Assembly: GCA_034620365.1 (NCBI GenBank)
Contig: JAQGEQ010000262.1
Location: 1-64,000, forward strand
Length of the DNA stretch: 64,000 nt
Direction of reading: 5' to 3'
Origin: Pegea sp. RAD2-039
Taxonomy: Eukaryota; Chordata; Thaliacea; Salpida; Salpidae
Numbering within the stretch: the first letter of the stretch is position 1; every line of letters starts with the position of its first letter. This document shows, one piece after another, positions 63,947 through 64,000 of this stretch. The translations under genes and the position numbers were made by a program. The notes under the pieces were generated by a model. It worked only from the letters and a program-made list of their open reading frames with translations, was not told where the DNA came from and made no database searches.

Positions 63947-64000
63947 CTAATTAACAATAAAATAAGAAATATATTTATAAAGTAAAATTGAATTTTTACC

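Noticed and set aside
1..64000. CRISPR arrays, rRNA genes, bacterial operons
   Set aside because: None seen; the sequence is eukaryotic with spliced genes.

Overview
This is a eukaryotic, almost certainly animal, genome segment, roughly 70-75% A+T by eye. Coding sequence is broken into short exons with GT-AG introns of about 60 bp to 5.5 kb. The strongest lineage marker is a complete Hox1/labial gene on the minus strand, with the N-terminal MNSYMEY motif, the TYDWM hexapeptide region and the [16 protein letters not shown] homeodomain. PGM3, nurim, isovaleryl-CoA dehydrogenase, ShKT-domain and LINE sequences also fit an invertebrate. The exact phylum cannot be decided from this window.

Layout. 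1-560: decayed LINE fragment. 2370-5014 (-): ten-exon coiled-coil protein of 453 aa. 8876-12967 (+): ten-exon phosphoacetylglucosamine mutase (PGM3/AGM1), 552 aa. 14011-15750 (-): 5'-truncated CR1/L2-like LINE. 20088-27766 (-): three-exon Hox1, 372 aa, in a gene-poor interval of about 27 kb with no second Hox gene. 39816-40049 (+): possible 3' end of an unrecognised gene. 40208-41539 (+): five-exon nurim, 244 aa. 42590-43800 (+): fossil LINE of a second family. 44110-47960 (-): nearly full-length CR1/L2-like LINE, damaged. 48890-51317 (+): nine-exon IVD, 427 aa. 54108-56055 (+): eight-exon secreted protein, 419 aa, pairing a metalloprotease-like domain that has lost its HExxH motif with two ShKT domains. 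58803-60460 (+): seven-exon single-pass membrane protein, 178 aa, unrecognised, preceded by an in-frame leader-like ORF ended by TGA. 62099-63946 (-): 3' part of a cysteine synthase gene that runs off the right edge.

Exon borders were placed by hand from splice consensus and checked for phase. In all seven genes called complete every phase closes, and the total lengths of the recognised families match. The genes do not form one pathway. PGM3 acts in UDP-GlcNAc synthesis, IVD in mitochondrial leucine breakdown, cysteine synthase in sulfur metabolism, nurim in the inner nuclear membrane, Hox1 in axial patterning.

The points most worth a second look are the pseudoenzyme-like ShKT protein, the GC-richer non-coding islands around Hox1 (one with nuclear-receptor-like half-sites, one with a CTCF-like word), the in-frame TGA before the membrane protein, and the splice-acceptor-like sequence just upstream of every start codon.
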